Source: Salinibacillus kushneri (GTDB lineage: Bacteria; Bacillota; Bacilli; Bacillales; Alkalibacillaceae). From it: 64,000 bases of DNA. The DNA is taken from positions 62,001 to 126,000 of the forward strand of contig NZ_FOHJ01000009.1 of assembly GCF_900111405.1 (NCBI RefSeq). Direction: 5' to 3'. The number at the start of each line of letters is the position of its first letter. The first letter of the stretch is position 1. A program made the position numbers and the translations under genes. Positions 1-10,652 of this stretch are shown piece after piece. Below the pieces are notes generated by a model, which saw only the letters and a list, made by a program, of their open reading frames with translations, searched no databases and had not been told where the DNA came from.

Positions 1-1179
1 TACAAATTGACTGGGATCAATGCTTTTTTCCTTTTGCAAATCTATTAAAACAACATCGGCACTACTTCCAAGCGTTAGTTTGCCATAAGGAAGACCAAAA
101 ATGTTTGCGGGTTCAACAGTTAGCAGTTCAACTAATCGTTGTAAAGAAAGAATTCCTGGTTTTACGAACTGGCTGTATAAAAGCGGAAAGGCGGTTTCTA
201 AACCGACAATTCCAAAAGGAGCATGTAAAAAGCCACCACCCTTTTCTTCTTTTGTGTGTGGGGCGTGATCTGTTGCAATACAATCAATCGTTCCATCTAA
301 TAACCCTTCGATTAAAGCGGCTTGATCATCCCTTGAACGCAAAGGGGGATTCATTTTATAGTTCGCATCATTACTGGATATATCTTCTTCATTTAAAAGT
401 AAATGATGTGGAGTTACTTCTGCGGTAACGTGAATCCCCGCTTTTTTGGCATCTCTAATCACTCTTACCGATTCCTTTGAACTTACATGACAGACGTGAT
501 AATGACAGCCTGTAGCTTCAGCCAGTAATATATCCCTTGCAATGTGAACCGATTCGCTTACTGAAGGAATCCCTGGAAGTTTCAGGTCATGATTTTTCCT
601 TCCTTCATGTATAACTCCCTTATATACGAGATCAATGTCCTCACAATGGGCAACAATGGATGCATCCATTTCAGAAGCCTCTTTCATCGCTTTAAACATC
701 ATTTCTGCGGATTGAACACCAAATCCATCATCTGTAAAAGCTACTGCACCTAATGCTTTTAATGACTTTACATTTGTCAACTTCTGTCCTTGCTGATTTT
801 CTGTGATGGATGCATATGGCAGTACCCTTACGTTTGCTCTGGGCTTAATACGAGTTAGGATTTCTTGCAGGGAATCATCTGAATCTGGAACAGGTTTTGT
901 ATTAGGCATGGCACAAACGGTTGTAAATCCCCCCCTCGCAGCTGCTAATGTACCCGTTTCAATTGTTTCTTTTGCTTCTCCTCCAGGCTCGCGAAGATGA
1001 ACATGAATATCAATCAATCCTGGTAAAAGAAGATTTCCGTTCCCATTGATGACTTGATCTGCTTCTGCATTAAGACGTTTCCCTATCGCATGAATTTTTC
1101 CCTCTTTTATGTAAATCTCATTGCGTTCACCTTGATTGACAGATTCTGGAAGGATGATGTCTTTAATTAGCAACGACAT
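1..1179 (-). CDS. pyrC: Dihydroorotase, 3' end cut by window edge
   Basis: Dihydroorotase closes N-carbamoyl-aspartate to dihydroorotate, the third step of pyrimidine synthesis, in the cytosol. The reading frame runs from an ATG at 1179 to the window edge, giving 393 codons of the roughly 428 usual for type I enzymes, so about 35 C-terminal residues lie outside. Visible are the metal-binding HVH (residues 59-61, followed by LREPGG), a histidine-rich HCED stretch, the HVCHVSS stretch and the ATDHAPH motif. The start overlaps the end of pyrB by 17 bases, so translation is probably coupled. It is the last visible gene of the pyrR-pyrP-pyrB-pyrC operon, and pyrAA and later genes would be expected beyond the left edge. 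The family assignment is secure. Confidence 0.95.
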   Translation of the reverse strand, partial: MSLLIKDIILPESVNQGERNEIYIKEGKIHAIGKRLNAEADQVINGNGNLLLPGLIDIHVHLREPGGEAKETIETGTLAAARGGFTTVCAMPNTKPVPDSDDSLQEILTRIKPRANVRVLPYASITENQQGQKLTNVKSLKALGAVAFTDDGFGVQSAEMMFKAMKEASEMDASIVAHCEDIDLVYKGVIHEGRKNHDLKLPGIPSVSESVHIARDILLAEATGCHYHVCHVSSKESVRVIRDAKKAGIHVTAEVTPHHLLLNEEDISSNDANYKMNPPLRSRDDQAALIEGLLDGTIDCIATDHAPHTKEEKGGGFLHAPFGIVGLETAFPLLYSQFVKPGILSLQRLVELLTVEPANIFGLPYGKLTLGSSADVVLIDLQKEKSIDPSQFV

Positions 1180-2065
1180 TTAGTTTGCCCCTTTCTTTTA
1201 ACAGTTGGTGGATAATCGCCATCCTGATAGCCACTCCATTATGCATTTGCTTAAATATTCTGGACCGTTTGCATTCTACTAATCTATCATCAATTTCAAC
1301 CCCGCGATTTACCGGAGCAGGATGTAAAATGATACTTCCCTGCTTCATTCTTTTTTCCCGTTCTATGGTTAGTCCATAGTTAGATAAATAATCTTCCACT
1401 TGAGGTATAGCTGATGCTTGATGACGTTCTTTCTGGACCCTTAAAAGCATGAGTACATCACTTTGTTCAACTGCTTCATCGATGGAAACATAGTCCACTG
1501 GTATATCCTCATCTCTCCATATGAAAGGAGCGGCAAACTTCACAACCGCTCCTAAATTTTTTAATGCATATGCATTGGACTTTGCGACCCGACTGTGAAG
1601 AATATCTCCAGCTATGGTAATGTTTAAATTTTTAAACGTGCCAAATTCTTGATAGATAGTGAAAAGATCCAATAAACATTGGGTAGGATGTTCACCTTTT
1701 CCATCACCTGCATTCACAAGCGGGATATTTACTTTTTCTTTTAATATTTGATAAAAAGCATCATCAGGATGACGAATAACCACAAGATTAGTCCCAAGCG
1801 CTTCTAAGGTTTTGACCGTATCGTAAAGGCTCTCTCCCTTTTGTACACTTGATGTGTCTTTAGTAAAATGGAGAAGAGAAATGCCCAGACGGTGTGCAGC
1901 CATTTCAAAGCTCATTTTTGTACGTGTACTTGGTTCAAAAAAGAGTAACGCCAACGTTTTCTTCTGGATGTGAAGTTGTTCACCATTTATGATCTTTTGA
2001 GCATCATCAAGTAGTGAATAGATTTCATCACGCGTTAAATCCTTCATTGAAAGTACGTGTTCCAT
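1163..2065 (-). CDS. pyrB: Aspartate carbamoyltransferase catalytic chain
   Basis: Joins carbamoyl phosphate to aspartate, the committed step of pyrimidine synthesis. At 300 aa it matches the usual length of the Bacillus enzyme, which works as a catalytic trimer without a PyrI regulatory chain; no pyrI is seen here. The carbamoyl-phosphate loop PSTRT sits at residues 45-49, and HPTQCLLD and HPAPVNRG follow further on. The ATG has a GGGGG ribosome binding site and lies only two bases after pyrP. There is therefore no room for the separate PyrR attenuator that B. subtilis has between pyrP and pyrB, so control must come from the two upstream attenuators. The gene overlaps pyrC by 17 bases. Confidence 0.97.
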   Translation of the reverse strand: MEHVLSMKDLTRDEIYSLLDDAQKIINGEQLHIQKKTLALLFFEPSTRTKMSFEMAAHRLGISLLHFTKDTSSVQKGESLYDTVKTLEALGTNLVVIRHPDDAFYQILKEKVNIPLVNAGDGKGEHPTQCLLDLFTIYQEFGTFKNLNITIAGDILHSRVAKSNAYALKNLGAVVKFAAPFIWRDEDIPVDYVSIDEAVEQSDVLMLLRVQKERHQASAIPQVEDYLSNYGLTIEREKRMKQGSIILHPAPVNRGVEIDDRLVECKRSRIFKQMHNGVAIRMAIIHQLLKERGKLNVVAN

Positions 2066-2067
2066 GC

Positions 2068-3450
2068 TTATGCCCCCATTTTCTTATTCGTCTCTTCAGA
2101 TTTCATCTCTTCATCGGTATTAAACATGTTTCCATTACCATAAGCTTTTTCTTTTCCTGGTAAAATTAGATTTAAGAATACACCTACAATGGCTGAAAGT
2201 GCCATACCAGCAATCTGTAATTCTTCTGTTACTTGAATATAGGCTCCACCAATTCCTAATACGAGGATGACAGAAGAAATGATTAAATTTCGTTTATCTC
2301 CTAAATCAACTTGATTATCCACAAGCATTCTTAAACCACTAGATGCAATAATTCCGAATAATAGAATCGATACACCCCCCATGACAGCTGACGGAATGGA
2401 TTCAATGACTAACACGACACTGGTTGTAAATCCAAAGAGAATGGCTAAAACGGCTGCACCTCCTATTACAAATACACTAAAAACTCTTGTTATGGCTAAT
2501 ACACCAATGTTTTCTCCGTAAGTTGTGTTTGGCGGTCCACCAATGAAGGAGGCAATCATGGTTGCCAGCCCATCACCCATTATGGAACGATGAAGTCCAG
2601 GCTTTTCTAAAAAGTTTCGCTCGACAACTTTGGAGAGGACCATTTGATCCCCAATATGCTCTGCGATCGTCACGAGTGAAATGGGTACCATGATTGCAAC
2701 AATTCCCCAATTTAGAACTTCTAGTGGATTGTAGTCTCGAATAGGGATGATAAAGTCAGGAGCTTGGAAAAAGGTCGCAAAAAAAGCTCCGATTGATTCA
2801 CTATTAGCGAGTTCATTCCAATGACTATTTAAAGCTTCCATATCCACAATTCCTTGTGTGATTGCGAAAACATAACCTCCAATAATCCCGATTAAGATGG
2901 GAATAACACTTAAGAATCCTTTAAAGAACATTGTCGCTATTATCGTAATAGCCAATGCTACTAGGGCAACCATAAAATGTGTTGAACTATATTCACCTTC
3001 AACATTCATGGCCATATCAACCGCGGTAGGGGCCAATCCTAGTCCAATTACGATAATAATCGGTCCCACAACAACCGGTGGTAAGATGTTTGTTAGCCAT
3101 TTTGTACCAAGTGCACGAATGAGAAGTGAAATAATTCCATAAACAACTCCTGCGAGAAAACTTCCAAGCATAACCCCTGGCATTCCATAGGCGGCATCCG
3201 CCAGAGTAATAGGGGTTATAAAGGCAAAACTCGAGCCTAAATAAGCAGGAATTCTTCCCTTAGTAATAAGCAGATAAGCAATGGTACCTAATCCGCTTGA
3301 TACGAGTGCTGCTGCTTGTGACATTTCTGTTAAAAAAGGTACTAAAATGGTAGATCCAAACATCGCAAATAAATGCTGTAAACTTAAGATGAACCATTTT
3401 GTTTTCTTCGGTATATCCCGTACATCCATGACCATTTCTTCTCTTTGCAT
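2068..3450 (-). CDS. pyrP: Uracil permease
   Basis: Proton-linked uracil uptake protein of the nucleobase/cation symporter-2 family, in the cell membrane. It has 460 aa and about a dozen hydrophobic segments. Family signs are the N-terminal LSLQHLFAMFGSTILVPFLT stretch, the substrate-site region around TIAEHIGDQ, and the segment GGPPNTTYGENIGVLAITR. The start is ATG at 3450 with a strong AAGGAGG site eight bases upstream. It follows pyrR through a 429-base leader that holds a PyrR attenuator, so its expression should drop when uridine nucleotides are plentiful. The C-terminal tail is hydrophilic and charged. The location in the operon agrees with uracil salvage rather than purine transport. 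Confidence 0.95.
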   Translation of the reverse strand: MQREEMVMDVRDIPKKTKWFILSLQHLFAMFGSTILVPFLTEMSQAAALVSSGLGTIAYLLITKGRIPAYLGSSFAFITPITLADAAYGMPGVMLGSFLAGVVYGIISLLIRALGTKWLTNILPPVVVGPIIIVIGLGLAPTAVDMAMNVEGEYSSTHFMVALVALAITIIATMFFKGFLSVIPILIGIIGGYVFAITQGIVDMEALNSHWNELANSESIGAFFATFFQAPDFIIPIRDYNPLEVLNWGIVAIMVPISLVTIAEHIGDQMVLSKVVERNFLEKPGLHRSIMGDGLATMIASFIGGPPNTTYGENIGVLAITRVFSVFVIGGAAVLAILFGFTTSVVLVIESIPSAVMGGVSILLFGIIASSGLRMLVDNQVDLGDKRNLIISSVILVLGIGGAYIQVTEELQIAGMALSAIVGVFLNLILPGKEKAYGNGNMFNTDEEMKSEETNKKMGA

Positions 3451-3591
3451 TTAAAATTCCTCCTTCTTTTATTTAGAACAAAAGCTGGCTGAGCCGCTTT
3501 ATTGGTGTCTCGGTAATCACTGAGTGCTTGAGCCGGAGATAACTATTCCTCGAATAAGTCCACATAATAGCTCGTTTTGTTTTCTATAGCA

Positions 3592-3706
3592 TAAAAAAAC
3601 CTCTTTGCGAAAAGATCGCAAAGAGGTATACGTATCCATCAAAGAAGGTATACGACACTTCTAAAATTTGCGCCCTTTTCAGTCTCTCTGGACTAAATTA
3701 AAGGTC
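3592..3706 (-). promoter_or_regulatory. PyrR attenuator between pyrR and pyrP
   Basis: Read on the minus strand, a PyrR-binding anti-antiterminator hairpin with the core AGTCCAGAGAGACT (about 3680-3697) is followed by a GC-containing terminator stem at 3599-3627 (ACCTCTTTGCGA pairing with TCGCAAAGAGGT) and a T run. UMP-bound PyrR would stabilise the first hairpin and let the terminator form. This is the equivalent of the second B. subtilis pyr binding loop. Confidence 0.9.
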
Positions 3707-3726
3707 TTATTTTGTTAAACTTGAGT

Positions 3727-3862
3727 GTTGATTTCCTCTCTAGTGCACTTGCTTTTTTGCGGGCAGTCCAGAACCCTCCTCGGCATACGCCTGTGGGGCC
3801 CCGCTTTTCCGGCAAGATTCTCTGGCCACTTCCGCTCCAATCAACTAGGTAGAAAATCAACA
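3727..3862 (-). repeat. Bacillaceae intergenic repeat, family A copy 1
   Basis: A non-coding element between pyrR and its downstream attenuator. On the minus strand it begins with TTGATTGGAGCGGAAGTGGC and ends with GAGAGGAAATCAACA; the two ends share the GA(G)CGGAAAT.. / GAGAGGAAATCAAC theme. From memory this resembles a repeat scattered between genes in many Bacillaceae. Related but diverged copies lie at about 47056-47170 and 56411-56524. It is transcribed as part of the pyrR-pyrP leader here. No coding capacity is seen. Confidence 0.65.
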
Positions 3863-3879
3863 ATAAGCTTTAGCAAAGC

Positions 3880-4425
<546 letters not shown>

Positions 4426-4451
4426 TTACACCTCCCAATAAACCTGACCCA

Positions 4452-4556
4452 AATAAAAACCCTTTTACCAAAGATGGCAAAAGGGTATACGCCGGCAACA
4501 TTCATCCGTATTTATATCCGCCACCTTCTCAGCCTCTCGGGACTGGATTAAAGGGT
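4452..4556 (-). promoter_or_regulatory. PyrR attenuator in the pyrR 5' leader
   Basis: Minus-strand reading gives the PyrR-binding sequence ATCCAGTCCCGAGAGGCTGA (about 4529-4549), which closely matches the known AUCCAGUCC-GAGAGGCU consensus. It is followed by a terminator hairpin at 4459-4486 (ACCCTTTT..CCA with TGG..AAAAGGGT) and a T run at 4452-4458. The CCCTTTA segment upstream of the binding hairpin could form the alternative antiterminator. It is equivalent to the first B. subtilis pyr attenuator. Confidence 0.92.
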
Positions 4557-4577
4557 CATTTGTTTTATTCAAAGAAT

Positions 4578-4606
4578 ATTGTCACAGAATTCGTATCATT
4601 TGTCAA
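4578..4606 (-). promoter_or_regulatory. Sigma-A promoter of the pyr operon
   Basis: On the minus strand TTGACA (4601-4606) is separated by 17 bases from GACAAT (4578-4583). It overlaps the stop codon of the rluD-type gene and lies just upstream of the first PyrR attenuator, where the pyr promoter is expected. The -10 box is only a 4/6 match. Confidence 0.55.
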
Positions 4607-5514
4607 CCTCGCAGTTGTAACTCCCGTAAAATTTGCTGAAATTCCTCAGGAGCATCAACTTCATATTCAAGCCATTTATTCGTAATTGGATGATTAAATC
4701 CAAGCATTCGAGCGTGTAAAGCCTGACCATCTAAATCTAATGTTTTTCTGGGGCCATATTTCGGATCTCCTACTAACGGAAATCCTATATACTTAAAATG
4801 AACGCGGATTTGATGGGTTCGACCCGTTTCCAATTCACACTCTATATGAGTAAATTCTTCAAATCGATTGAGGACGTTGAAATGGGTGAGCGCATGTTTT
4901 CCATGATCAACAACAGCCATCTTTTGTCTATCTTTTGGATCGCGCCCTATAGGAGCATCTATCGTCCCTGCTTCATGCTCTAATACGCCATGGACAATCG
5001 CTTCGTATTTACGCTTTATCGTCTTATCCGCTAACTGCTCTGCTAATCCAACATGGGCCTGATCATTTTTGGCTACCATTAATAATCCACTTGTATCTTT
5101 GTCAATACGGTGGACAATCCCTGGACGCATTATCCCATTTATGCCGGATAAATCATCACAATGATAAAGAATAGCATTTACAAGGGTTCCGGACATATGA
5201 CCTGCAGACGGATGAACCACCATACCACGTGGTTTATTGACCACCAATACATGTTCATCCTCATATATCACGTCTATCGGGATATTCTCCGGCATGATAT
5301 CAACGGGTTCTGGCTCAGGGATGGTCCATGTAATTTCATCCCCTGCCTGACATTTATAATTACTTTTTACTTGCTTATTATTCACTTTTACCAGTTGCCC
5401 TTTCACCCATGACTGAACTTGAGACCTTGATGCTTGATCATTAACCTTTGTTAAGAGTTTATCAATACGCTCATTTTGCTCTGATTCCGTTACGGTGTAT
5501 GATTGTAAACTCAT
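4603..5514 (-). CDS. ylyB: RluD-family 23S rRNA pseudouridine synthase
   Basis: Large-subunit rRNA pseudouridine synthase of the RluA/RluD family, 303 aa. The N-terminal part (about residues 15-65) is an S4 RNA-binding domain, and the catalytic stretch [11 protein letters not shown] is at residues 135-145 with the catalytic aspartate in [15 protein letters not shown] marks the C-terminal core. The ATG overlaps the lspA stop (ATGA), so translation is coupled. The B. subtilis orthologue ylyB sits in the same place between lspA and pyrR. Exact target uridines cannot be read from sequence. Confidence 0.93.
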   Translation of the reverse strand: MSLQSYTVTESEQNERIDKLLTKVNDQASRSQVQSWVKGQLVKVNNKQVKSNYKCQAGDEITWTIPEPEPVDIMPENIPIDVIYEDEHVLVVNKPRGMVVHPSAGHMSGTLVNAILYHCDDLSGINGIMRPGIVHRIDKDTSGLLMVAKNDQAHVGLAEQLADKTIKRKYEAIVHGVLEHEAGTIDAPIGRDPKDRQKMAVVDHGKHALTHFNVLNRFEEFTHIECELETGRTHQIRVHFKYIGFPLVGDPKYGPRKTLDLDGQALHARMLGFNHPITNKWLEYEVDAPEEFQQILRELQLRG

Positions 5515-5978
5515 TCTTTTGCCTCTCCTTTAAATCGTTCTTCAAAAAGGGTATATATCAACATGAGTATAACACCTACCACAAGTGAAGAATCGGCTAC
5601 ATTAAATATTGGATAATCATAACCAAACAGAATAAAATCAAAAAAGTCAACAACTTCCTGGCGAAAAACCCGGTCAATAAAATTACCTACTGCTCCAGCT
5701 AAGATAAGACTCAAAGATATGCCTAGCAGGACATGATCTCTGGCATGCTTTTGCATGTAGTATAAAACAAAAATGATAACCGCAACGGTCACAATATAGA
5801 AAAACCACATTTGTCCTTGCAAAATACCCCATGCGGCTCCTTTATTCCGATGAGAAGTTATGTAAAAGAAATTTTCTATTACAGGTATACGCTCATAAAG
5901 AACCATTTGTTTATCAACTATCCATTTAGTCAATTGATCAATGGCTACAATAATGATTATTACGATATAATTCCACAC
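5511..5978 (-). CDS. lspA: Lipoprotein signal peptidase
   Basis: Signal peptidase II cleaves the signal peptide of prolipoproteins in the membrane. I chose a GTG start at 5978, which gives 155 aa beginning [10 protein letters not shown]; it has a GGGGG site eight bases upstream and matches the family length and N-terminus. A longer frame from 6032 adds 18 hydrophilic residues unlike the family. Four membrane segments are evident, and the two catalytic aspartates are D102 (GNFIDR) and D129 (FNVADSS). The gene lies between ileS and the rluD-type gene, as in B. subtilis, and the 3' end overlaps the next start. Confidence 0.93.
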   Translation of the reverse strand: MWNYIVIIIIVAIDQLTKWIVDKQMVLYERIPVIENFFYITSHRNKGAAWGILQGQMWFFYIVTVAVIIFVLYYMQKHARDHVLLGISLSLILAGAVGNFIDRVFRQEVVDFFDFILFGYDYPIFNVADSSLVVGVILMLIYTLFEERFKGEAKE

Positions 5979-6065
5979 ATCATTTTCCCCCGTCTGCTTA
6001 GATTCATTCTTCAAGCATTTTATCATATCCAAGCAAAAAAATCTTATTTACTTATGGTAGGTAAA

Positions 6066-6107
6066 ACAAAAAGGCTGCCTCCATACCGGCTGAGACAACC
6101 TTTTTAT
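6066..6107 (-). terminator. Intrinsic terminator after ileS
   Basis: Just beyond the ileS stop, the minus strand forms AAAAAGGTTGTCTC / GAGGCAGCCTTTTTG, an imperfect stem with a T run. It probably limits read-through from the T-box-controlled ileS transcript into lspA. Confidence 0.65.
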
Positions 6108-6114
6108 TATAAGT

Positions 6115-8865
6115 TTAGGCATAGTGCTTTTCAACAATATCAGCACAACGATCGCATAAATCAGAATGTTTCTCATGTGAACCTACTGATTCAGAAGAAA
6201 CCCAGCAGCGCTGACAAGTTTCACCTGGATGTTTTTCAACTGCAACCTTTACATATTCGTATTCTTTCGCATCTGATAGGCTATCGGTCCGTTCAACTTC
6301 AGAAACGATTAAATATTGATGTAAATGTTCAATTTCCTCCAGTAAAGCTTTGGTACGATTATCTTTGGCTGAAAGCATTACTTTTGCCTCTAATGATTTT
6401 CCGATTACCTTTTCATTCCGTGCTTCTTCCAATGCCTTCAACACATCATCGCGAACTTCCATGAAATGATCCCATTTAGCTTTTAATTCATCCTGGTGCG
6501 GTAATGCACGCAGTTTAGGCATATCCGTTAATTGGACACTTTCCTCTTCTACACCTGGAATGTAATTCCAAACCTCATCCATTGTATGAGACAGAATTGG
6601 TGAAAGCAGTTTTGTTAGAGATGTAATAATTTCATAGTAAACGGTTTGAATACTGCGACGACGATGATCATTCTCTGGTTCAATATAGAGAATATCCTTT
6701 GCAAAATCAAGATAGAATGAACTTAAATCGATCGTGCAGAAGTTATGGATGGCATGATAAATAACCGAAAATTCATACGTTTCATAAGCCTGATCCACTT
6801 TTTCAATGAGGTTCTGCAGACGAATAAGCATATAACGATCAATTTCTTCTAAGTCTTCATCCTTGACCCGATCAGTTTGAGGATCAAAATCATTAAGGTT
6901 CCCTAACATAAAACGAACGGTGTTTCTGATTTTACGATAAACTTCAGAAACCTGCTTTAAAATTTCATTGGAAATTCGAACATCAGCCTGATAATCGACG
7001 CTTGCAACCCATAAGCGCAAAATGTCAGCACCAAACTGCTTCATGATTTTGCCAGGAACCATTACATTCCCTAATGATTTACTCATCTTGCGTCCTTCAC
7101 CATCAAGGGCGAATCCATGACTTAAAATCGACTTATAAGGCGCTTTTCCGGTTACAGCAACGGAAGTAGAGATAGACGAATTGAACCAGCCACGATACTG
7201 GTCGGATCCTTCTAAATACATATCGGCTGGACGTTGTAACTCAGGACGTTGTTCTAGTACTCCCTGATGAGATGAACCGGAATCAAACCAGACATCCATA
7301 ATATCGGTTTCTTTTGTAAATTTACCATTTGGACTTGATGGGTGTGTAAAGCCTTCAGGTAAAAGATCTTTAGCTTCCCGTTCAAACCATACATTGGAGC
7401 CATGTTCTCTGAATAATTCAGAAACATGGTTAATGGTTTCATCGTTAATAATGGGCTCGCCATTTTCGCCATAAAATACAGGGATAGGAACTCCCCAGAC
7501 ACGTTGACGGGAAATACACCAGTCCTGGCGATCTCGTACCATATTATAAAGACGGGTTTCGCCCCATTCAGGTACCCATTGAATTCGCTGGATTTCGTTT
7601 AAGATATCCTCTCTAAAATCCTTAATAGATGCAAACCATTGAGATGTTGCACGGAAAATCGTTGGTTTTTTCGTTCTCCAGTCATGTGGATAGGAGTGCG
7701 TAATAAAGGTTAATTTTAATAATGCACCAGCCTCTTCCAGCTTTTCGGTAATCATTTTATTGGCTTTATCATAGAATACACCTTCAAATCCAGGGGCATC
7801 TGATGTAAAGACTCCTTTTTCATCAACTGGACATAAAATATCAAGATTATATTGTTGACTAACCCAGAAGTCATCTTCCCCATGACCTGGTGCAGTGTGA
7901 ACACATCCTGTACCAGCATCTGTTGTAACATGTTCACCTAAAATCACCAGGGAATCACGATTGTAGAATGGGTGCTGAGCTACAACACGTTCTAATTCAT
8001 CACCTTTATAGGTTTTAGTGACTTCATAATCTTCCCATTCCAGCTCATTTGACACTTCTTCAACTAAATCAGAAGCAATTATATAGGTTTCACCCTGAAC
8101 AGAAACTGCTGAGTATTCTAAATTAGGATGAACAGAAATGGCCAGGTTTGCCGGTATGGTCCATGGCGTTGTCGTCCAAATAATTATTTTTTCATCTCCG
8201 CTTAATACATCTTTTCCATCTTTTACTTCAAATGCAACATAAATAGATGGCGAACGCTTATCTTTATATTCGATTTCAGCTTCTGCTAATGCTGATTCTG
8301 AAGAAGGAGACCAGTAAACAGGCTTATGTCCTTTATAAATGTATCCCTTTTTCGCCATTTCTCCAAAGACCTGAATTTGTGCAGCTTCATAATCTTTTGT
8401 CAGGGTGATGTATGGATTCTCCCAATCACCACGGACACCAAGCTGTTTAAACTGCTGACGTTGCCGGTCAATTTGTTCACGCGCATATTCCTCACAAATT
8501 TTTCTAAATTCTGAAACACTCATGGACTTTCGATCTACTTTTTTCTTCGCAAGCGCCTGTTCAATTGGTAAACCATGTGTATCCCAGCCTGGAACATAGG
8601 GTGCATGATAACCTGCCATCGATTTATAACGAACAATCATATCTTTTAAAATTTTGTTCAATGCATGCCCCATGTGTAAATCTCCGTTAGCATATGGAGG
8701 TCCATCATGTAAGACAAACAGAGGTCTTCCTTCTGTTCGTTTTTGTACCTTTTCATAAATATTTTCTTCTTCCCAGCGTTTTTGCATTTCAGGTTCTTTG
8801 TTAGGAAGATTCCCACGCATAGGGAACTTCGTCTTTGGCATTAATAGCGTTTCTTTATAACTCAT
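6115..8865 (-). CDS. ileS: Isoleucyl-tRNA synthetase
   Basis: Class I aminoacyl-tRNA synthetase charging tRNA-Ile, 916 aa, the usual bacterial length. The HIGH-type motif HMGH is at residues 64-67, the KMSKS motif ([10 protein letters not shown]) is near residues 590-600, and the editing (CP1) domain lies between them with [12 protein letters not shown]. The C-terminal zinc-binding pair CQRCW and CDRCAD is intact, and this bacterial type is the mupirocin-sensitive form in known species. The ATG follows an AAAGGAGAA site. Upstream lies an isoleucine T-box with its own promoter, so expression should rise when uncharged tRNA-Ile accumulates. Confidence 0.98.
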   Translation of the reverse strand: MSYKETLLMPKTKFPMRGNLPNKEPEMQKRWEEENIYEKVQKRTEGRPLFVLHDGPPYANGDLHMGHALNKILKDMIVRYKSMAGYHAPYVPGWDTHGLPIEQALAKKKVDRKSMSVSEFRKICEEYAREQIDRQRQQFKQLGVRGDWENPYITLTKDYEAAQIQVFGEMAKKGYIYKGHKPVYWSPSSESALAEAEIEYKDKRSPSIYVAFEVKDGKDVLSGDEKIIIWTTTPWTIPANLAISVHPNLEYSAVSVQGETYIIASDLVEEVSNELEWEDYEVTKTYKGDELERVVAQHPFYNRDSLVILGEHVTTDAGTGCVHTAPGHGEDDFWVSQQYNLDILCPVDEKGVFTSDAPGFEGVFYDKANKMITEKLEEAGALLKLTFITHSYPHDWRTKKPTIFRATSQWFASIKDFREDILNEIQRIQWVPEWGETRLYNMVRDRQDWCISRQRVWGVPIPVFYGENGEPIINDETINHVSELFREHGSNVWFEREAKDLLPEGFTHPSSPNGKFTKETDIMDVWFDSGSSHQGVLEQRPELQRPADMYLEGSDQYRGWFNSSISTSVAVTGKAPYKSILSHGFALDGEGRKMSKSLGNVMVPGKIMKQFGADILRLWVASVDYQADVRISNEILKQVSEVYRKIRNTVRFMLGNLNDFDPQTDRVKDEDLEEIDRYMLIRLQNLIEKVDQAYETYEFSVIYHAIHNFCTIDLSSFYLDFAKDILYIEPENDHRRRSIQTVYYEIITSLTKLLSPILSHTMDEVWNYIPGVEEESVQLTDMPKLRALPHQDELKAKWDHFMEVRDDVLKALEEARNEKVIGKSLEAKVMLSAKDNRTKALLEEIEHLHQYLIVSEVERTDSLSDAKEYEYVKVAVEKHPGETCQRCWVSSESVGSHEKHSDLCDRCADIVEKHYA

Positions 8866-8929
8866 TTCCCATTCTCCTTTTATGTTTTATGATAAGACAG
8901 TTATCTCCAAGATTTTAAATGATTAGTAT

Positions 8930-9194
8930 AAAAAAGGCACCTCCTCCCTATAAAGGGACGAGGTGCCTCGCGTTACCACCCTGATTGATGAATAGATATA
9001 CGTATCTCTATCCATCCTCTTTTTCACTCGTAACGTGAATGAAATCGTCCTTGGCTACTTACATCTTTTCACCAGGAGACTCAAGGGTGATTTTCCATGG
9101 AATGTGTGTTGCCCAGGCTCCCACCATCCCTGGTTCGCTTTACCTCGATCATTCTATGTACTGTCCCTGTCATAGTCATTCTGCACTATTTTAC
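8930..9194 (-). promoter_or_regulatory. T-box riboswitch controlling ileS
   Basis: The minus strand carries the conserved T-box sequence AGGGTGGTAACGCGA (about 8968-8982), which pairs with the tRNA acceptor end. It is followed by a strong terminator hairpin GGCACCTCGTCC / GGAGGAGGTGCC (8936-8968) and a T run. In the upstream stem I region an ATC triplet at 9089-9091, in the context GAAAATCACC, is the likely isoleucine specifier. The stem I and specifier assignment is by position and is less certain than the T-box itself. Confidence 0.92.
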
Positions 9195-9200
9195 TTTTGA

Positions 9201-9229
9201 ATTATATTGAAAAATCATGTCGGAGTCAA
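9201..9229 (-). promoter_or_regulatory. Sigma-A promoter of the ileS T-box transcript
   Basis: Minus-strand TTGACT (9224-9229), a 17-base spacer and a perfect TATAAT (9201-9206). The -35 box overlaps the divIVA stop codon, and the predicted start is a few bases before the T-box leader. Confidence 0.8.
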
Positions 9230-9753
9230 GATTGGTTATCGGAAAATTGATATTCTTCTTCTTTTTGTTCCTCTTCATTTGGAGTTAACTCCATTTCAAA
9301 TAGTTCATCCCAATCATCATTCTCTATCATGTCCAGCTGTGCCTGAACAATCATTTTCATACGGGTACGGAAGACTTTCGCCTGTTTTTTCAACTCTTCT
9401 ACTTCAAGCGTAATCTTTCTGGATTTAGCTAAAGCCTCATTAATAATTCGATCAGCATTCTTCTCAGCCTCTTTAATAATAAGCTTAGCCTCTTTATTGG
9501 CATTATTTTTCACATCTTCTGCTGTTTCCTGAGCAACCAAAATAGATTTATTGAGTGTTGTTTCAATATCATTAAAATGTCCAATTTTCTCTTTTAATTC
9601 TGAAACTTCTTCTTCAGATTGTTTCTTTTCACGAATGACTTTCTCATAATCCTTTATTACCTGATCTAAGAATTCATTAACCTCATCTTCGTCATAACCA
9701 CGAAAGGTTCGGGTGAATTCTTTGTTATGAATATCGAGTGGTGTTAAAGCCAC
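9226..9753 (-). CDS. divIVA: Cell-division / polar localisation protein DivIVA
   Basis: DivIVA is a coiled-coil scaffold that senses negative membrane curvature at septa and poles and recruits Min and sporulation proteins. The protein is 175 aa. The N-terminal lipid-binding domain is recognisable (ALTPLDIHNKEF, then FRGYDEDEVNEFLDQVI, residues 2-35), followed by coiled coil to about residue 145 and an acidic tail rich in Glu. The start is GTG at 9753 with an AGGGGG site. It is the last gene of the ylm/divIVA group and ends inside the ileS promoter. Confidence 0.95.
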   Translation of the reverse strand: MALTPLDIHNKEFTRTFRGYDEDEVNEFLDQVIKDYEKVIREKKQSEEEVSELKEKIGHFNDIETTLNKSILVAQETAEDVKNNANKEAKLIIKEAEKNADRIINEALAKSRKITLEVEELKKQAKVFRTRMKMIVQAQLDMIENDDWDELFEMELTPNEEEQKEEEYQFSDNQS

Positions 9754-9854
9754 AAAGGTAACCCCCTTGATTTAATCTATTTTAGTAAACATTCAAATGT
9801 TTGCTTTTTACAATATTTCGACGTCATTTGTCCTTTTCCTGCTAATATTTACAT

Positions 9855-10628
9855 TTATTTTAATATACCTGTTATTATTCGCCATTTGTCCTTTTTCGTT
9901 TGACCTGAAATTTCGATGAGTTTACTACGCCCTTTTTTGCGAACCGAAATGATATCTCCTTCTTCCATTTGAAAGGCAGGATTTTCAACCACTCGGTAAT
10001 TTACTTTCACATATCCCTTTTGTATCCATTCACTGGTCTTATTACGTGACTGATTATAGATTTCCTTTAAAACGGTATCTAGTCTTAGGGATGAAACGGT
10101 CCCTTCTTGTGTATGCCATTTTTCAGACGATGATTGAATGAATTTCAGAGGAACAGACTTAAATTGTAAACGTGCTTTCTTAATTCCTGTTAAATGTATT
10201 TCCAGAAAAGAAATCAGTTCTTCATCCGTCAGAGCTTGAATAGTGTCTTCCACAATCATAATATCGCCCAGCTTTTTACGTTTCATGCCAAGTGACATAA
10301 GAGCGCCTAATACATCACGATGGTTAATCTGAATGAATTTTCGAGCAAACTGACTTTGAACTAATGCAATCCCGAAGTCTTCTTTATATATTTCTTCATA
10401 AAAAGGAGCTAAGATGGCTCTCTTTCTCTCTGATTCCTCATACCCGCCAAAAAACTGAAGGTTCATATCCGGGTGATTACCGATAACCGAGGATAGAATG
10501 TACTGTTCTCTGGGATCTAAAAAATCTGTAAGCTTTCGTTGATAGGTTTGTTCTACTTCTTCCTTCCAGGCTAAGACTTGATCAATAAATGCCTGTTCTT
10601 CTTTCCGAAAATGTTGATAGATATCCAT
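9855..10628 (-). CDS. ylmH: YlmH, S4-domain RNA-binding protein
   Basis: 257-aa protein of the YlmH family with a C-terminal S4 RNA-binding domain (about residues 180-240: RLDTVLKEIYNQSRNKTSEW, then GYVKVNY and EEGDIISVRKKGRSK). Published work on related proteins links YlmH to peptidyl-tRNA-carrying large ribosomal subunits in ribosome quality control; that role is taken from the family and is not visible here. The N-terminal domain is alpha/beta and family-specific. It sits between ylmG and divIVA as in B. subtilis. Confidence 0.92.
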   Translation of the reverse strand: MDIYQHFRKEEQAFIDQVLAWKEEVEQTYQRKLTDFLDPREQYILSSVIGNHPDMNLQFFGGYEESERKRAILAPFYEEIYKEDFGIALVQSQFARKFIQINHRDVLGALMSLGMKRKKLGDIMIVEDTIQALTDEELISFLEIHLTGIKKARLQFKSVPLKFIQSSSEKWHTQEGTVSSLRLDTVLKEIYNQSRNKTSEWIQKGYVKVNYRVVENPAFQMEEGDIISVRKKGRSKLIEISGQTKKDKWRIITGILK

Positions 10629-10652
10629 ATAGAATCTCCCTAAATTACCTGT

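Noticed and set aside
5811-6464. 217-codon plus-strand frame opposite lspA and ileS
   Set aside because: Antisense to two genes and spans a terminator; no family resemblance.
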